In this document: positions 15,372 to 24,042 of the stretch, one piece after another
Numbering within the stretch: the first letter of the stretch is position 1
Layout: each line of letters opens with the position of its first letter
Origin: a virus
IMG/VR virus record: IMGVR_UViG_3300017989_005011
Location: 1 to 26,455 of that record
Direction: 5' to 3' (one strand)
Length of the DNA: 26,455 bases
The notes under the pieces: generated by a model
The model's database searches: none
Seen by the model: only the letters and a program-made list of their open reading frames with translations
Told to the model about the DNA's origin: nothing
Position numbers and translations under genes: made by a program

Positions 15372-15424
15372 GCGAAGGTACTGGCGCTAGCTGAGGAATT
15401 TATCAGCTTCAAAAGTACCTTCGC
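15372..15424 (-). repeat. two-tier hairpin between the tail-protein and amidase genes
   Basis: Outer arms 15372-15382 and 15414-15424 are perfect 11-base complements (GCGAAGGTACT / AGTACCTTCGC). The 31-base loop holds a second 6-base inverted repeat, AGCTGA (15389-15394) and TCAGCT (15403-15408). The outer arms begin 14 bases after the tail gene stop and end 62 bases before the amidase start. A five-T run (15356-15360) lies 11 bases beyond the stem on the minus strand, too far for a canonical terminator. Confidence 0.85.
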
Positions 15425-15437
15425 GTAGAGAGCAAAT

Positions 15438-17504
15438 TTAGATGCCTAGAAGTCGAGGATTGAACCTGTTAGAGATATCTACTCTAGTCTTACCTACAGC
15501 TACCCACTTGAAGGTAAGATCAACACTTCCCTGATTCGTTATAGTAAAGTTTTGGTAATTGTTATTCAACTCGGCAATCCATATAGCGGAGTTGTTAACA
15601 GATACCGACACACCACTAACATCCACACCTGCTCCCGTACCACCTGGTGCTAAAACAGTGCCAAGGCCTGTAGGAGTAGAATCCACAGTATCATTTTCAT
15701 AAGTAAGTAGCATAACCCCGACACCATGAATATACACCTGAAGTAAAGGAGTTTCGGCAAACATGTTCAAGCCATCAGAGGTTCCTCCTTCTCCATAATT
15801 TCCAGTATCAAAGTCATCTGTGAGATAGATAATATCAGAAGTGTCACCAGCAGCTACAGTAACGTCACCTGTCATATAAGCCAAGGGTGCAGGAAAGTAA
15901 TTATTACCATGAGTGTTATACACCCTGGCCCAATGAGCCATAGCCAGAGGTCCCCAGTTTCTCAAATCTACTATAGTAGAAACAGATCCACCAGACACGG
16001 TAATCTTGGCTAAAGCTAGTCGATAGTATTGTGAAGGAAAAGAACTACTAAAGTTGATTACACATTGAGAACGAGTGGTGACGTTAGTGCCACCCGACCA
16101 CCAACGTTGTGCATAAATGTAATAGGTACCATCGGCCTCTCCTGAGAAATCTACATCCACCGATCCGCCTAAAATACTACGAATAACCCAGCCACCTATA
16201 AAGGCATAATCTCCTGCAGCAAAACCTGCTATATTTACTGCGGTGGCTCCAGATGCAGAAGGTTGAAATGTAGTAGATAGCCCTCCCGCAGGGGTGTATA
16301 TAAAGTTAGCATGCGCCTGCCACATATGAAACTCTAAAGCATCATCCATCTCTGAATAGAATTTATCACTCTCCACGGTAAAATTACCGTCACCAAAAAG
16401 AGCAAATTCTCTAACCCTACCAGTACCAAAGTATCTACGGTCCTTGGCTACTTCTTTAGAAGTACTAGTAAGCGTACTAGGAAAGAGGGAGGGATCGTCT
16501 TGTGTTAAAGTTTGCGTTGTAGCATCCCAATAAACAGAACACACAATGAAAGACTGATTAGCTACAGTAAAAGAATCTGTACGAACAAAATCTCCATCAC
16601 TGCTGATGTACAAATAGTAAATACCTGCGGCAGGTAGATCAGTAAAAGACACTGACACATTACCTATCTCAGTTAGAAACTCACCTCCAACAGCTAAACC
16701 ATCCCCTGCACTAAATACAGTCTCTTCCAAAGAAACCAACTTATTAGTGTTATCTACTACAGGACGTAGATAATCAGAGGAGGTAGAGGCACGCACAATA
16801 CCATTATCATGGTACCTATTTTGATGAGAAACAACCAAGGAGTTAGTACCTGTTACTGTAGCAGATGCTAAAGGTCTATCATCCGATACTATTAACAAAG
16901 AAGTACCGCTCCAAGATAGAGTAGCTAACTGTATCCAGCCTTCTCCTAATTGAGAAGCAGGAGTTTGTGATACGTCAAACTGGTAAGATTCGTAGGTTTT
17001 TGATTGAATGATTTGACCATTGCTAGGAGAGACGATAGGGCTGTACTGTCCTTCAACATAGTTAATAGATACATACCAAGTGCCTGATGCATCCGTACCA
17101 TCAAAAACTTTGATGTTTGTTCTCGACGGTCTATTAGCAATAGCAAAGTCTTCTGCTATGTTCTCTTCCGGCATATCAATATTGTCGAAATTAGAACCTG
17201 CTGCTGCAGCATTGACAGGAACGTCTGAAGGATCATCAGGTACCCATAATCTACGAGAGGTGTCCCTGTAACTATCATAGGCCACTCCTCCCCATACATT
17301 AACGGAGGTGGCAGGAGAGCCAGTCAAGTATACCTTGAGTGGATTGTCTTCATTACCTGCGGAAGTGCCTGAGTTCTCTATAATACCCTTAGAGGATAAT
17401 ATATCGTAGCGTGTTTGACCTATAGCTTTACACTTGGAATCTTCTGTAAAGTTCAAATCACCTGCGGTAGGGATGGTAGCATTTTCATAGGTAGTCTGCT
17501 TCAC
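15438..17504 (-). CDS. large beta-rich virion protein, probably tail or fibre component
   Basis: A 688-residue protein rich in Ser, Thr, Gly, Asn and aromatic residues, with alternating short strands and no catalytic motif or membrane segment. Three modules share a pattern of G-x-(Y/W)-Y-(I/V) followed by a strand and then a D-x-R/D-D-P turn: about 141-211 (GTWYVSI, SLLIVSDDRPL), 303-345 (AGIYYLYI, TLTQDDPSLF), and 459-518 (GTYYIYAQ, STIVDLRNWG). This style is common in phage tail fibre and baseplate proteins, where such strands form intertwined trimers. GAGAGGAG lies before ATG 17504. It follows the glycan cassette and precedes the lysin. The exact part of the virion is unknown. Confidence 0.8.
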   Translation of the reverse strand: MKQTTYENATIPTAGDLNFTEDSKCKAIGQTRYDILSSKGIIENSGTSAGNEDNPLKVYLTGSPATSVNVWGGVAYDSYRDTSRRLWVPDDPSDVPVNAAAAGSNFDNIDMPEENIAEDFAIANRPSRTNIKVFDGTDASGTWYVSINYVEGQYSPIVSPSNGQIIQSKTYESYQFDVSQTPASQLGEGWIQLATLSWSGTSLLIVSDDRPLASATVTGTNSLVVSHQNRYHDNGIVRASTSSDYLRPVVDNTNKLVSLEETVFSAGDGLAVGGEFLTEIGNVSVSFTDLPAAGIYYLYISSDGDFVRTDSFTVANQSFIVCSVYWDATTQTLTQDDPSLFPSTLTSTSKEVAKDRRYFGTGRVREFALFGDGNFTVESDKFYSEMDDALEFHMWQAHANFIYTPAGGLSTTFQPSASGATAVNIAGFAAGDYAFIGGWVIRSILGGSVDVDFSGEADGTYYIYAQRWWSGGTNVTTRSQCVINFSSSFPSQYYRLALAKITVSGGSVSTIVDLRNWGPLAMAHWARVYNTHGNNYFPAPLAYMTGDVTVAAGDTSDIIYLTDDFDTGNYGEGGTSDGLNMFAETPLLQVYIHGVGVMLLTYENDTVDSTPTGLGTVLAPGGTGAGVDVSGVSVSVNNSAIWIAELNNNYQNFTITNQGSVDLTFKWVAVGKTRVDISNRFNPRLLGI

Positions 17505-17528
17505 AACGTTCTCCTCTCAAAACATTGA

Positions 17529-17542
17529 TATATTATAATATA
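17529..17542. promoter_or_regulatory. 14-base AT-only palindrome containing TATAAT, possible promoter
   Basis: TATATTATAATATA is a perfect palindrome in the gap before the virion gene. Read on the minus strand it holds TATAAT (17532-17537). No recognisable -35 lies 17 bases upstream. It could be a phage-specific late promoter or a chance AT run. Confidence 0.35.
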
Positions 17543-17552
17543 AACGGTTTAG

Positions 17553-18536
17553 CTACTGTCGTCGAGCTTCTCGAAGATTCCTAGCTTCTACGACACAAGC
17601 CACTATGTGCCTGGCTGCTTCTTTCCAAGTAGGCAAATAGTGGGTAGGGTACTTGGCTCGCTCCCTATAAGAGGTAGGATCATTACAAATACTAGTCATA
17701 AGGTAAATGAGTGATTCAGTACTAGGCAGTCTGAGAGCGCCTATATAAGAAGGGTTGATGTCTCCTCTGCAAATGTAGTTATCTGACATCTCTACAAAAG
17801 AGAGAGGGAAAGAACCTAAATGCTCGGCCACTGCAGCAGTACAACTACTAATAATAGGAATAGAAAGATGAATAGCAGTATACAAAGTATGACTGAAATC
17901 ATTTTCTAGGGGAAGGTGAACTAGGCAATTGGCTAGCATCAATACTTTGTCCCTGTTCTGAGAAGATAACCACATAAGATTGGGAGAAGAGTATTTATCA
18001 CGTAAACGTAAGAACTCGTCAGAAAATAGAGATAGCTCATTATGTACAATAAGTCTAGTTGACTTTGAATTAGCAAAAGTCTTAGTAAAGGCATCTACGA
18101 CTATCTCAGCACCGTGTAATCCATCCATAGGTGATGAAAAGACAAAAGTGAAAGGGCCAGAACTAGGTATACGTTCAAGAGCGGGTTCGCCAGAGCCAAA
18201 AGGAATAACGAAGTGAGGCACTTTAGTATTACTTTCCAAAAAGGTAAGGGCAGCAGTATGAGTAGGTAAGGCAATACAATCCACCTGAGCGCATTTAGTT
18301 CTAACCTGTTCGGCAGGTATACGTACGTTATCACAAATACCTACAACGGTGAGAGTATCAGGTATAACTTCCCATGTTTCCATATCCCCTAGCAATACCT
18401 GATCTACTAAAGAAGGAGTATCTGTGTTGTATTGAGTAGGTATTCTTAAGTCCATGAAAGCTTGCAGCAGATGCTCTGTATAATACTCCCATAAAGAGCC
18501 ACCAGTATTACGTAGCAAAATAGTAAAGCGATTCAC
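17553..18536 (-). CDS. GT-B fold glycosyltransferase, short GT4-like
   Basis: A 327-residue protein. The N-terminal half (VVGICDNVRIP ... HFVIPFGSGEPALERI) resembles a GT-B acceptor domain with the domain-linking F-G-S-G-x-P loop. The C-terminal half has FTFVFSSPMDGLHGAEIVVDAF (donor domain start), VHLPLEND, and a terminal AIHLSIPIISSCTAAVAEHLGS segment where GT4 enzymes select the sugar nucleotide. The classical E-x7-E is not obvious. Start is GTG 18536, overlapping the upstream TGA by four bases, with GGAGGG ahead. Donor and acceptor are unknown. It is the last enzyme before the virion gene. Confidence 0.78.
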   Translation of the reverse strand: MNRFTILLRNTGGSLWEYYTEHLLQAFMDLRIPTQYNTDTPSLVDQVLLGDMETWEVIPDTLTVVGICDNVRIPAEQVRTKCAQVDCIALPTHTAALTFLESNTKVPHFVIPFGSGEPALERIPSSGPFTFVFSSPMDGLHGAEIVVDAFTKTFANSKSTRLIVHNELSLFSDEFLRLRDKYSSPNLMWLSSQNRDKVLMLANCLVHLPLENDFSHTLYTAIHLSIPIISSCTAAVAEHLGSFPLSFVEMSDNYICRGDINPSYIGALRLPSTESLIYLMTSICNDPTSYRERAKYPTHYLPTWKEAARHIVACVVEARNLREARRQ

Positions 18537-19561
18537 AAAGACCCTCCGCCCGGTAACACTAAAGACTCTACAATAGAGCCAACACTAAAGTCGCGCATAC
18601 ATACAGCATCTAATCGAGCAGGACAAAACAGATACCAATCAGGAGTAGAAAAATAGCAAGGATGACATTCCCTTTTTGTAACCATGTTAGTATGTAGAGG
18701 GTAGGCCAAGAAATTAGGATCAGTAGGACCAAAAAGAACTGTAGCTGACTTATTGACACACGCAGCCAAATGAGCCAGGCCACCCTCCACTAACAACAAA
18801 CTATGGGCTCCTAAAAGAATAGGAACTAGTTCAGGTATAGTAGTTTGACCTATAAGATCCAAAGTACCAGGTATATCCAAAGAAGGAGTACCTCTAGCTC
18901 CTACTTCTACTACTGTATAACCTAGTGTAAATAAATTCATAGTAACTGCTACTAGAGTACTTCTAGGTATAGATTTAGTCAACTTAGGAGATTGTAACTG
19001 TGTATCAGTACCCGACGCAATTACGATATAAGGAATAGGCAAGCATGTGGCTACTCTATAATCTTGTAGTTCAATAGGTATAAGCAGTTGCATATCTATA
19101 TTAGAACTCAAAATGCCGAGAGAAGCAGCCATAACATCTTTCAAGTGTCCCAGCTCAGCTAACTGAATACAACAGTTAGGGTGAGATTCAAAATGATCGC
19201 GCCACTGACTACACCACACAGGATCTTGATCACTAGATAAAAAGGAATATTCACCTGAAGCTATTATCTTACCCACATACTTGAGAATCACAAATATATC
19301 ATAGCTATGTGTAACACTTTTTAAGTAATCCCCTCCTCCCAAGGACAGCTCTTTCTCCAACTCAACGTCTACCAAAACATTATCTATAAAAGGAACCATC
19401 CTTAAAAAGTCCAGGCTGCTGTGCTGCCCTAATATAAAATCAGTAGATATATCTTCAGAAATGTACAAAGTACGTAAGTGTTCCAAAAACATACGTACTA
19501 CGTTAAGTTGAATAAGGTGATCTCCTAAACCACCTTGAACATATACACCTAATGTAACCAC
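18533..19561 (-). CDS. GT9 (heptosyltransferase-family) glycosyltransferase
   Basis: A 342-residue protein starting at GTG 19561. Motifs: QGGLGDHLIQL (9-19, the GxGD loop), VVEVGARGTPSLD-, then LLVEGGLAHLAACVNKSATVLFGPTDPNF, where GT9 proteins hold the donor-binding loop. After it comes a Cys-rich tail, RECHPCYFSTPDWYLFCPARLDAVCM, similar to the C-x2-C...C...CM tail of LPS heptosyltransferases. Family members move heptose or other sugars from nucleotide donors. It lacks a membrane segment. A phage copy is more likely to act on a virion or surface glycan than on inner LPS core; that is inference. Confidence 0.88.
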   Translation of the reverse strand: MVTLGVYVQGGLGDHLIQLNVVRMFLEHLRTLYISEDISTDFILGQHSSLDFLRMVPFIDNVLVDVELEKELSLGGGDYLKSVTHSYDIFVILKYVGKIIASGEYSFLSSDQDPVWCSQWRDHFESHPNCCIQLAELGHLKDVMAASLGILSSNIDMQLLIPIELQDYRVATCLPIPYIVIASGTDTQLQSPKLTKSIPRSTLVAVTMNLFTLGYTVVEVGARGTPSLDIPGTLDLIGQTTIPELVPILLGAHSLLLVEGGLAHLAACVNKSATVLFGPTDPNFLAYPLHTNMVTKRECHPCYFSTPDWYLFCPARLDAVCMRDFSVGSIVESLVLPGGGSL

Positions 19562-19563
19562 AG

Positions 19564-20937
19564 TTAGTCTCTCTTAGAAGCTAGATTAGTGTTAAACAAA
19601 CGATCGTCGTAAATATGCTGCTTCCACTTCTTATATACAAAGGAGTACAGAGCATTGGGTGGCTGCTTAACTAACAAAGGTAAGTGCTTGCGAATAAAAG
19701 GAAAATAGGCGGCGAGGGAAAACAGCTTTTGCAGGTTCTCTATTTCTCTTCTCTCGGGATTAGATACCTTTAGGGAGGTGAAAAAGTTATCCTCAATATC
19801 TGCAGGATCCCCAGTAAACAACCCCAAAGCAACAGATTCGTCTCCTAAAGGAGTGCCAGGATAGGGTTGAAATAGTGACGCCCAAGCAAGATCAGGCTTG
19901 CATGCTATATTAAGATCCAAAGTTTTTAATGCGGTCTCAAGTGTATCACCCGGAAAACCTAAAACGTTCTCCACGCGTAATCTAAAACCTGCTGCGCGTA
20001 GCATTTCGGCTCCCTCAAGTATCTTATAGTCGGATACATTACGTTTAAGTATATTTCTACGTAATTCCTGATCTCCTGACTCTACAGCAAAGGTAACCCC
20101 ATGTACACAAGCTTTTTGAAAGAAAGGAATAACCCATGGACGAACCATCTCCACCCTTAGCTGTATATGTAAAGGTTTGTGCACCTCCTGACCATACCTA
20201 GTACAAAACTCCTTAACCCACTCCTTCTCCCACAGAGGAAAAATATCATCTTGGAAATACAAAAGATCGAACCCGTAGGAGCTGTCTAATTCTAATATTT
20301 CAGTCATAACACTATCTACAGGGCGTAGTCGTACAGGATAACCCAACTCATCACGATAATTAGGTGCATAACAATAAGTGCAATTCATTAAACAACCCCA
20401 GCTAGCCATAATACTACGAATAGGGTTGTTCTTATTTTTGTGTGCCCCATAAACAATGGATCTGTCAGGCAAAGGTAGTTGACTGACATCCACAGGAGGT
20501 CTTAAAGGATTGTTGTGAAGTATTAAGTTATCTGAATCATACCAGGATAGATTAGCAATATCTAGTACGTTCACATTTGAAGATAAACTATCTACTATCT
20601 CTACAATAGCATCAAAGCCTTCTCCTGCGACAGTATAATCTACTCCTTCTTGCATAACAAACTGAGGGAAAAAAGTACAATGAGGTCCACCAAAAATAGA
20701 AAGAGCAGAGGTGTACTTGCGTAGTTCCAGATTGAGCTCTTGATAATACCTATGTTCTCCAGTAACCACGCTATAAGCCAATACATCAGGTTTCCATGTT
20801 TTTATATAAGATACAGCATCTTGTACATCAGGTCGTACTAAGGATACCTCATGACCTGCATCTTTGAGACAGGCAGATAAATAAGCTATACCCAGTGGCT
20901 CTATAATAAAATCCTTGACTACAAACAATACCCGCAC
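19564..20937 (-). CDS. B12-binding-domain radical SAM enzyme
   Basis: A 457-residue protein starting at GTG 20937 (GGAGG seven bases upstream). The N-terminal domain (1-120: VLFVVKDFIIEPLGIAYLSACLKDAGHEV ... SIFGGPHCTFF) matches the cobalamin-binding fold of BchE/methyltransferase-type radical SAM proteins, without D-x-H-x2-G, as is usual in that class. The radical SAM core has C182-x3-C186-x2-C189 (GCLMNCTYC), then LYFQDDIFPL, and a late VENVLGFPGDT. Known relatives methylate or rearrange unreactive carbon or phosphorus atoms. Within this sugar cassette it may alter a sugar or a lipid carrier; the substrate cannot be told. Confidence 0.92.
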   Translation of the reverse strand: MRVLFVVKDFIIEPLGIAYLSACLKDAGHEVSLVRPDVQDAVSYIKTWKPDVLAYSVVTGEHRYYQELNLELRKYTSALSIFGGPHCTFFPQFVMQEGVDYTVAGEGFDAIVEIVDSLSSNVNVLDIANLSWYDSDNLILHNNPLRPPVDVSQLPLPDRSIVYGAHKNKNNPIRSIMASWGCLMNCTYCYAPNYRDELGYPVRLRPVDSVMTEILELDSSYGFDLLYFQDDIFPLWEKEWVKEFCTRYGQEVHKPLHIQLRVEMVRPWVIPFFQKACVHGVTFAVESGDQELRRNILKRNVSDYKILEGAEMLRAAGFRLRVENVLGFPGDTLETALKTLDLNIACKPDLAWASLFQPYPGTPLGDESVALGLFTGDPADIEDNFFTSLKVSNPERREIENLQKLFSLAAYFPFIRKHLPLLVKQPPNALYSFVYKKWKQHIYDDRLFNTNLASKRD

Positions 20938-20989
20938 AGCATATCCTCCACAACTACACTAAAAGATATTAAGTCTAGTTACTAAAAGA

Positions 20990-22243
20990 TCACTCTACTC
21001 GATGACCAACAACGGTTATCTCATAAGTCTCATCCTTCGTTACTGAGTCTACAGACAACCCTACCTTAGTAAAGAAGGTACGTAGGGAAAGTTCGTCAAA
21101 TGCAGCGCGATGCATCTGTAAAGGGTCTTCCAAATGATTATACAAAAACCATTGAAAGAGACGCCAATCACGCTCAGGAAAATCCCATAGAACGGACCTG
21201 TCTTTCTCGTATCTCTCCGCAACGACTTCAAAGTCAGGTACTCGCACAGTCAGACTACCGCCAATACGAAGTACTCGAGCAAGCTCTTGGAACAGTTCAA
21301 GAGTGTGAGAGAAGTGTACATGTTCTACTACATCGGTGGCTACTATATCGGCAAAGACCTCATCATGAAAGGGTAGATGTAGAATATCTCCTACTACATC
21401 CAAATGAGGCATAAAATGCTTATCCATGAGCAAAGAATTGGTTCTAGGAAATTCACCGCAACCTGCATCCAGTTTAGAATAATCAGTAGGCGTAGAAGGT
21501 TGAAGAAATGCTGCGGCTAACGTATAGTCACAAACTTTATGATCTATAGTATAATCATAACCGCCTACAAAACAAAGATCTGAAGCAGCTACTGCCGAAA
21601 GTAAATCGGTCTCACTTATAGTATGCCCTTCATAATTATAGAGAGAGTACTGTTTATTAAAAACAGGATCAGTAGTGTTGCTATCAATAGCAGTATCATT
21701 AAAATCGAAGGTAACGCCCAAGATACCCTTAGATCTAAGACACTGACTCATGCTGAATAAAAAAGTAGCGTACTCACTTTCTGCAATATGCTCTAATACG
21801 CTTACGTTAAGCACCACATCAAAACGGTTTACTAATCTCTCTGTAATAGATGAGTGCTCCTGACAAAAAGCAGGGTTTGTTATCTGAGTAATATCTACCT
21901 CTAGATGGGGAATACTACTACCCATCTCTGTTCGAAATACTTCTAATTCATGTGCAAAATCTAAGTCACAGGTAACTACCTCATGTCCTAGTTCCTCTAA
22001 CAAGAAAGGTAGTAAAGAAAGGCCACAACCTACATCTAATACACGCTTCTTGGAACCAGATAATAAACCTGTATGCCATAAAAGCCAACCACACTCCCAA
22101 TCCCTATATGCAGGCAAAATGAAATGAATGCCTCTTGGTCGTAAAGATTCGGCCTTTTCTGTAAGTGTCCTAAGCCTACTCTGTACTTCTATCATCTCTA
22201 AGAATTGATAATGGTCAAAAGAGAAAGTAGTGTTAGTTAACAT
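20990..22243 (-). CDS. tandem class I methyltransferase (two SAM domains)
   Basis: I choose ATG 22243: GAGGTG ends five bases before it, whereas GTG 22249 overlaps the upstream stop and is too close to the site. Domain 1 has RVLDVGCG (69-76, counted from the GTG), DLDFAHELE and NVSVLEHIAESEY. Domain 2 has KLDAGCGE (259-266), VVGDILHLPFHDEVFADIVATDVVEHV and GGSLTVRVPDFEVV. Both keep the SAM-binding loop G-C-G. Two complete methyltransferase domains in one chain may act on two positions of one sugar or on two substrates. It overlaps or abuts the GT9 gene upstream, so both belong to the cassette. Confidence 0.9.
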   Translation of the reverse strand: MLTNTTFSFDHYQFLEMIEVQSRLRTLTEKAESLRPRGIHFILPAYRDWECGWLLWHTGLLSGSKKRVLDVGCGLSLLPFLLEELGHEVVTCDLDFAHELEVFRTEMGSSIPHLEVDITQITNPAFCQEHSSITERLVNRFDVVLNVSVLEHIAESEYATFLFSMSQCLRSKGILGVTFDFNDTAIDSNTTDPVFNKQYSLYNYEGHTISETDLLSAVAASDLCFVGGYDYTIDHKVCDYTLAAAFLQPSTPTDYSKLDAGCGEFPRTNSLLMDKHFMPHLDVVGDILHLPFHDEVFADIVATDVVEHVHFSHTLELFQELARVLRIGGSLTVRVPDFEVVAERYEKDRSVLWDFPERDWRLFQWFLYNHLEDPLQMHRAAFDELSLRTFFTKVGLSVDSVTKDETYEITVVGHRVE

Positions 22244-22245
22244 AG

Positions 22246-23010
22246 TCACACCTCAACAGACAAAAACTCAGAAACTCTCCTACCAAAGGTATTCAAACTG
22301 TCTAAATTATCGTTATACGCGTAGAGCATACGCTCATTGTAAAAAGGGTTTGCATAGATAACAGAAGGAATAGAAAAAGAGGCAGCTACGTGCATAGGTC
22401 CACTATTAACTCCTACAAATAGAGAGGACATACTTAATAATGCAAAAAGCTCCCTCACTCCTAAAGTACGAAAGGTTTGCAGTGCTCCGGGTATTTCGGG
22501 TACTAGCAAGGTAGGATACCTGTAGTAAGGCTGATCTACCTGTACTAAAACATAACTATCCGATGAAAAAGAGGTGAACACCTTAGGGTCGGTGCGAGTA
22601 GGATCGCCTATGTGAACTACTACTATAGGCTTATCTGTGTTTAATACTCGTAGGGCGTCCTGGCGCTCTTTCTCTGTTACATACAGTTCTCCTCTGATAT
22701 CAGAAGAAGGTAGGTCTATATCAAACCATCGACAAAGGGCATCTATGTAATGACCTTCTGAAGACCCTTCATCGTTTAGATTGCCGCTACCTATAGATAC
22801 TCCAGCGACATGAGGGTTGTTATCAAATACTTCAGGATGAGTCGGCACTCTGGCTACAATGTTTTCGGTAGGGTATCTTCTATGAAGCTCTCCAATTAGG
22901 CGAGTGACCAAAATCACATCGCCCAAACCGATTGCACGACCTTGCCAATGAGTGCCTACCTCTATATGATTATTCTCATGTCTACACTGCGCCAGTCTAT
23001 CAGCAAGCAT
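22246..23010 (-). CDS. short GT9-like glycosyltransferase
   Basis: A 254-residue protein, shorter than the usual 330-350. RAIGLGDVILVTRLIGELHRRYP (25-47) carries the family's G-x-G-D loop and first helix. MSSLFVGVNSGPMHVAASFSIPSVIYANPF is the GT9 donor-site region (here NSGPMH). The middle is compact, and a Cys-rich tail like that of the second GT9 is absent. It starts at ATG 23010 with a weak ribosome binding site. Probably an active sugar transferase; the shortness could mean a loss of part of the acceptor domain. Donor and acceptor are unknown. Confidence 0.8.
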   Translation of the reverse strand: MLADRLAQCRHENNHIEVGTHWQGRAIGLGDVILVTRLIGELHRRYPTENIVARVPTHPEVFDNNPHVAGVSIGSGNLNDEGSSEGHYIDALCRWFDIDLPSSDIRGELYVTEKERQDALRVLNTDKPIVVVHIGDPTRTDPKVFTSFSSDSYVLVQVDQPYYRYPTLLVPEIPGALQTFRTLGVRELFALLSMSSLFVGVNSGPMHVAASFSIPSVIYANPFYNERMLYAYNDNLDSLNTFGRRVSEFLSVEV

Positions 23011-23022
23011 GGATTCTTTTTC

Positions 23023-24042
23023 CTATCTAGAAGGGCCATTATGTAGAGCAAACTCTCTTATCTCTTCGTAAAAGCTAATCCAATCTTCTTCAGTCATATT
23101 CCTAAATTCATGCACCCAGGAAGACATAATAGAGGGATGTGATAAAGAAGTAGGAACGTCTACCAAATAAGGCCTACCATGATCCATAATAGCCTGAGTA
23201 TCCATAATAGCTTCAAACGAGGGAAACTGTGCATTTGGATAAATAGCAAACCTGCCTGCCCAACTATCTAGCTCACCAAATAGCAAGCGGTACTGATGAC
23301 TATCAAAAGTGTGTTGCTGTAAATGTTTTCTACGCTGACTGGCTCTGCTATAATGGTACAGGGTAGGATGATATTGTATATACTCTAAATACAAACGCTC
23401 TCTCCTTGCTCTCTCCTCCTCGCTCTCAATAGGATTTTCAAAGGCGGTTAGCAATTCACTATCAGAAGGATCCAACCAACTCATAGGTTCTGCAGTAAAA
23501 GATTTGCCTGTACGAGTATCTACATAATCATAGTGAGGTCCATTAGAACAGATATGACCCGTTCTAGGATTAGTAAACTGACACTCTAAAGGGACATCTA
23601 CAGATAGGTAAGGTAAATTAAGGTGAATGGCATGATATCTAGTTCGTAACTGATACATGTCCAAACTCCAAAAGTCCACGCGAGGAAGTACTATCTTAGC
23701 TCTAGAATTACTTGACAACTGAGAAATTATTTGAGACCATCCAGAGTAATCCTTTTCATGAATTACTTCATCTATATCAATACCCCAGCATAGATCGGTA
23801 GTGACAAGCTCCCTGGCCTCTCTCTTTAGATCGCTATCCGCAGTACCCGTATCATAAGGATACTCTCTACGATAAAGCCTTAGGCCTGGAATCGCCTGTA
23901 ACAATTCATAAGTGCCGTCACTAGAAGCGGCATCAATAATAATAACCTCATCACAAACGGCCAACATAGAATGAATACACTGAACAAATGGAAGTCTCAC
24001 TGTAAGACAATTATGAGTATACCCGTAAGCAGTAATAGCCAT
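23023..24042 (-). CDS. GT2-like glycosyltransferase with DID motif
   Basis: I choose ATG 24042, giving a TGATG overlap with the upstream stop and GGGGA ahead of it; ATG 24054 (four codons earlier) is also possible. The N-terminal half is a GT-A fold: VRLPFVQCIHSMLAVCDEVIIIDAASSDGTYELL, then LCWGIDIDEVIHE with D93-I-D95 (counted from 24054) as the metal and nucleotide-sugar site. The C-terminal half (LPRVDFWS, HICSNGPHYDY, RARRERLYLEYIQYHPTLYHYSRASQRRK) is not a named domain and may bind the acceptor. It is one of two adjacent GT2-like genes. Confidence 0.86.
   Translation of the reverse strand: MAITAYGYTHNCLTVRLPFVQCIHSMLAVCDEVIIIDAASSDGTYELLQAIPGLRLYRREYPYDTGTADSDLKREARELVTTDLCWGIDIDEVIHEKDYSGWSQIISQLSSNSRAKIVLPRVDFWSLDMYQLRTRYHAIHLNLPYLSVDVPLECQFTNPRTGHICSNGPHYDYVDTRTGKSFTAEPMSWLDPSDSELLTAFENPIESEEERARRERLYLEYIQYHPTLYHYSRASQRRKHLQQHTFDSHQYRLLFGELDSWAGRFAIYPNAQFPSFEAIMDTQAIMDHGRPYLVDVPTSLSHPSIMSSWVHEFRNMTEEDWISFYEEIREFALHNGPSR

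Noticed and set aside
15311-15437. A small gene in the gap between virion and lysin genes
   Set aside because: No open frame of useful length with a start signal; the gap is mostly the hairpin and the lysin ribosome binding site.
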